NCBI GenBank assembly: GCA_031292375.1
Contig: JARLHF010000068.1
Coordinates: forward strand, 1 to 36,107
Origin: Chlamydiales bacterium
GTDB taxonomy: Bacteria; Chlamydiota; Chlamydiia; Chlamydiales; VFKH01
DNA length: 36,107 nucleotides
Reading direction: 5' to 3'
The notes under the pieces are model-generated. The model saw only the letters and a list, made by a program, of their open reading frames with translations, searched no databases and was not told the DNA's origin. Positions 34,857 to 36,107 of this stretch are shown piece after piece. Positions within the stretch are counted from its first letter, which is position 1. Each line of letters opens with the position of its first letter. Position numbers and translations under genes: made by a program.

Positions 34857-35933
34857 ATGTCAAAGGAAAAAAAAGAATCAAGTACTTTGTCACCCAACAA
34901 GAAATTAATCCCAGAAGGTTATAAAAAATTACTTGATAATCTCAAAACACGCATTCGTTCTGCTCAAATAAAAGCCGCTATAAAGGTCAATGAAGAACTT
35001 ATTAAACTTTATTGGGAAATTGGCCAAGAAATTACCGAACGTCAAGATAAACAGGGCTGGGGGACTCAAGTTATCGAGCATTTGGCTAAAGATCTACAGA
35101 ATTCTTTTCCTGGAGTAGGTGGTTTCTCTCGAACTAATGTCTTTAGAATGAGAGCTTTCTATCTTGCCTATCAAAAAGTCCCACAAGCTGTGGGACAATT
35201 AAATGATCTTCCTGTTTTTCGTATCCCTTGGGGCCATAATGCAGTTATTATTGAGAAACTTGTCTCTACAGAACAAAGGTTATGGTACGCAGAACAAACC
35301 CTGATTAATGGATGGAGCCGAAGCTCTCTAGAGGACTGGATTAAATCTGATCTTATTAATCGACAAGGTAAAGCTATTACAAATTTTGCTGAAAAGTTAC
35401 CGTTGCCCCAGTCCCACTTAGCCCATGAAACATTAAAAGACCCGTATAACTTTGAATTTTTGACTCTAGCTGATGGATATAGAGAACAGGAACTAGAAAA
35501 GGGATTATTGAAACATATTCAAAAATTTCTCATTGAACTTGGCCAAGGCTTTGCTTTTATTGGAAGTCAATATCCCCTTGAAGTCGGGGGTAAAGATTAT
35601 TATCTTGATTTGCTTTTCTATCACATTTCTCTTCGTTGTTTTATTGTCATAGAGCTCAAAAACACCGATTTTAAACCCGAATATGCAGGTAAAATGAATT
35701 TTTACTTATCAGCAGTCGACGATCGATTAAAGCATCCAACAGACAATCCCTCTATTGGAATGATTCTCTGTAAAACAAAAAATAATTTTACCGTCGAATA
35801 TGCATTAAGAGATATTCACAAGCCAATGGGAGTAGCGGGCTACGAAACCAAGATCATGGAATCCTTGCCTCAAGATCTAAGGGGTAGTTTACCCACCGTT
35901 GAGGAATTTGAAGCCGAACTTACGAACGAATAG
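34857..35933 (+). CDS. DUF1016/YhcG family PD-(D/E)xK nuclease
   Basis: The 358-residue product has the DUF1016 N-terminal domain (IRSAQIKAAIKVNEELIKLY, WEIGQEI, GWGTQVIEHLAKDLQ, FSRTNVFRMRAFY) and the PD-(D/E)xK catalytic domain. The latter has D251 in YYLDLLFYH and E266-L-K268 in FIVIELK. KMNFYLSAVDD and PSIGMILCK are also typical. The family is often linked to restriction-modification loci or stands alone, with predicted nuclease activity. Start choices are ATG 34857 (used here), ATG 34836 or 34839, or TTG 34803; none has an ideal ribosome binding site. It is full length and looks intact. It is convergent with an IS982-like fragment. Confidence 0.82.
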   Translation: MSKEKKESSTLSPNKKLIPEGYKKLLDNLKTRIRSAQIKAAIKVNEELIKLYWEIGQEITERQDKQGWGTQVIEHLAKDLQNSFPGVGGFSRTNVFRMRAFYLAYQKVPQAVGQLNDLPVFRIPWGHNAVIIEKLVSTEQRLWYAEQTLINGWSRSSLEDWIKSDLINRQGKAITNFAEKLPLPQSHLAHETLKDPYNFEFLTLADGYREQELEKGLLKHIQKFLIELGQGFAFIGSQYPLEVGGKDYYLDLLFYHISLRCFIVIELKNTDFKPEYAGKMNFYLSAVDDRLKHPTDNPSIGMILCKTKNNFTVEYALRDIHKPMGVAGYETKIMESLPQDLRGSLPTVEEFEAELTNE

Positions 35934-35950
35934 CTTTTATCGAGATTTTA

Positions 35951-36070
35951 TTATTTTAAAGCTCTATTAGGAGCTGTTTTTCCTTTAGTAATTAGGCTTT
36001 GATGCCATAAAGTCTCGAATTTTTTCCAGAAATCATCTATACTGCAGAACAGTTCTGTAATGTCTCTCAT
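35951..36070 (-). pseudogene. IS982-like transposase N-terminal fragment
   Basis: Thirty-nine codons from ATG 36068-36070 (GAGGAC ribosome binding site upstream) to TAA 35951-35953 begin with DITELFCSIDDFWKKFE. This is the characteristic start of IS982-family transposases, which normally run to about 290 residues. Similarity fades after GKTAPNRA and the frame stops next to the nuclease gene's 3' end. It is therefore a truncated insertion remnant; the outer inverted repeat may lie near or beyond the right window edge. Confidence 0.65.
35960..35980 (+). terminator. Possible terminator of the DUF1016 gene
   Basis: AGCTC-tattag-GAGCT followed by GTTTTT lies 27 bases past the nuclease stop. The stem is only 5 bp. 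It overlaps the end of the transposase fragment on the other strand. Confidence 0.4.
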
Positions 36071-36107
36071 TTTGTCCTCGAATGTTTTAGTATTTTTTGA
36101 ACAAAAA

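Overview
The window comes from a member of the Chlamydiae, most likely an environmental lineage of the Parachlamydia, Simkania or Rhabdochlamydia kind rather than Chlamydia itself. Four things point there. RpoB, RpoC, NusG and EF-Tu read like chlamydial proteins along their length. The minus-strand order infA, tRNA-Thr, tuf, tRNA-Trp, secE, nusG, rplK, rplA, rplJ, rplL, rpoB, rpoC is the chlamydial one. A HIT, MYG1-family and large LOG-domain gene group matches (from memory) CT385-CT387 of C. trachomatis. The DNA is AT-rich and the tRNA genes do not encode CCA. The family cannot be fixed from sequence alone.

Region 1 (1-13.3 kb, minus strand) is the transcription/translation cluster. It reads right to left from infA to rpoC and ends in a 59-bp tandem palindromic repeat just past the rpoC stop. 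A good promoter lies upstream of tRNA-Thr/tuf and a long hairpin sits between rplL and rpoB.

Region 2 (13.3-29.7 kb) is chromosomal housekeeping and lineage-specific genes. It holds a SufE-like gene with its own promoter, an Hsp70-like chaperone with a DUF2760 partner, a tandem double D-Ala-D-Ala ligase-type ATP-grasp protein, and a tightly packed group (MYG1-like, HIT, lytic transglycosylase, exported HEAT-repeat protein). These are followed by the large LOG-domain protein, a predicted lipid-kinase-fold (PI3K/PI4K-like) protein that could be a host-directed effector, a single-pass membrane protein, a DUF1207 exported protein and an MFS transporter.

Region 3 (29.69-34.59 kb) is a small genomic island. 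It is integrated at a CAT-anticodon tRNA gene (29687-29760) and bounded by a 49-bp direct repeat of the tRNA 3' half (29717-29765 and 34546-34594, one mismatch). A second 25-bp direct-repeat pair lies just inside. The cargo is mostly decayed: a methyltransferase remnant, a NUDIX remnant coupled to an apparently intact histidine phosphatase and GNAT acetyltransferase, a frameshifted small gene, a 5'-truncated COG2865 ATPase, a 3'-truncated FRG-domain gene, a DUF559-type nuclease lacking its start, and a small membrane protein. No integrase is left.

Region 4 (34.6-36.1 kb), beyond the island, holds an intact DUF1016/YhcG-type PD-(D/E)xK nuclease followed tail to tail by a 39-residue fragment of an IS982-like transposase.

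The first two regions look vertically inherited. The last two are a site of gene import and decay. Several of the imported families (COG2865, FRG, DUF559, DUF1016) are ones often found in defence or mobile islands, but no intact multi-gene defence system can be demonstrated here.
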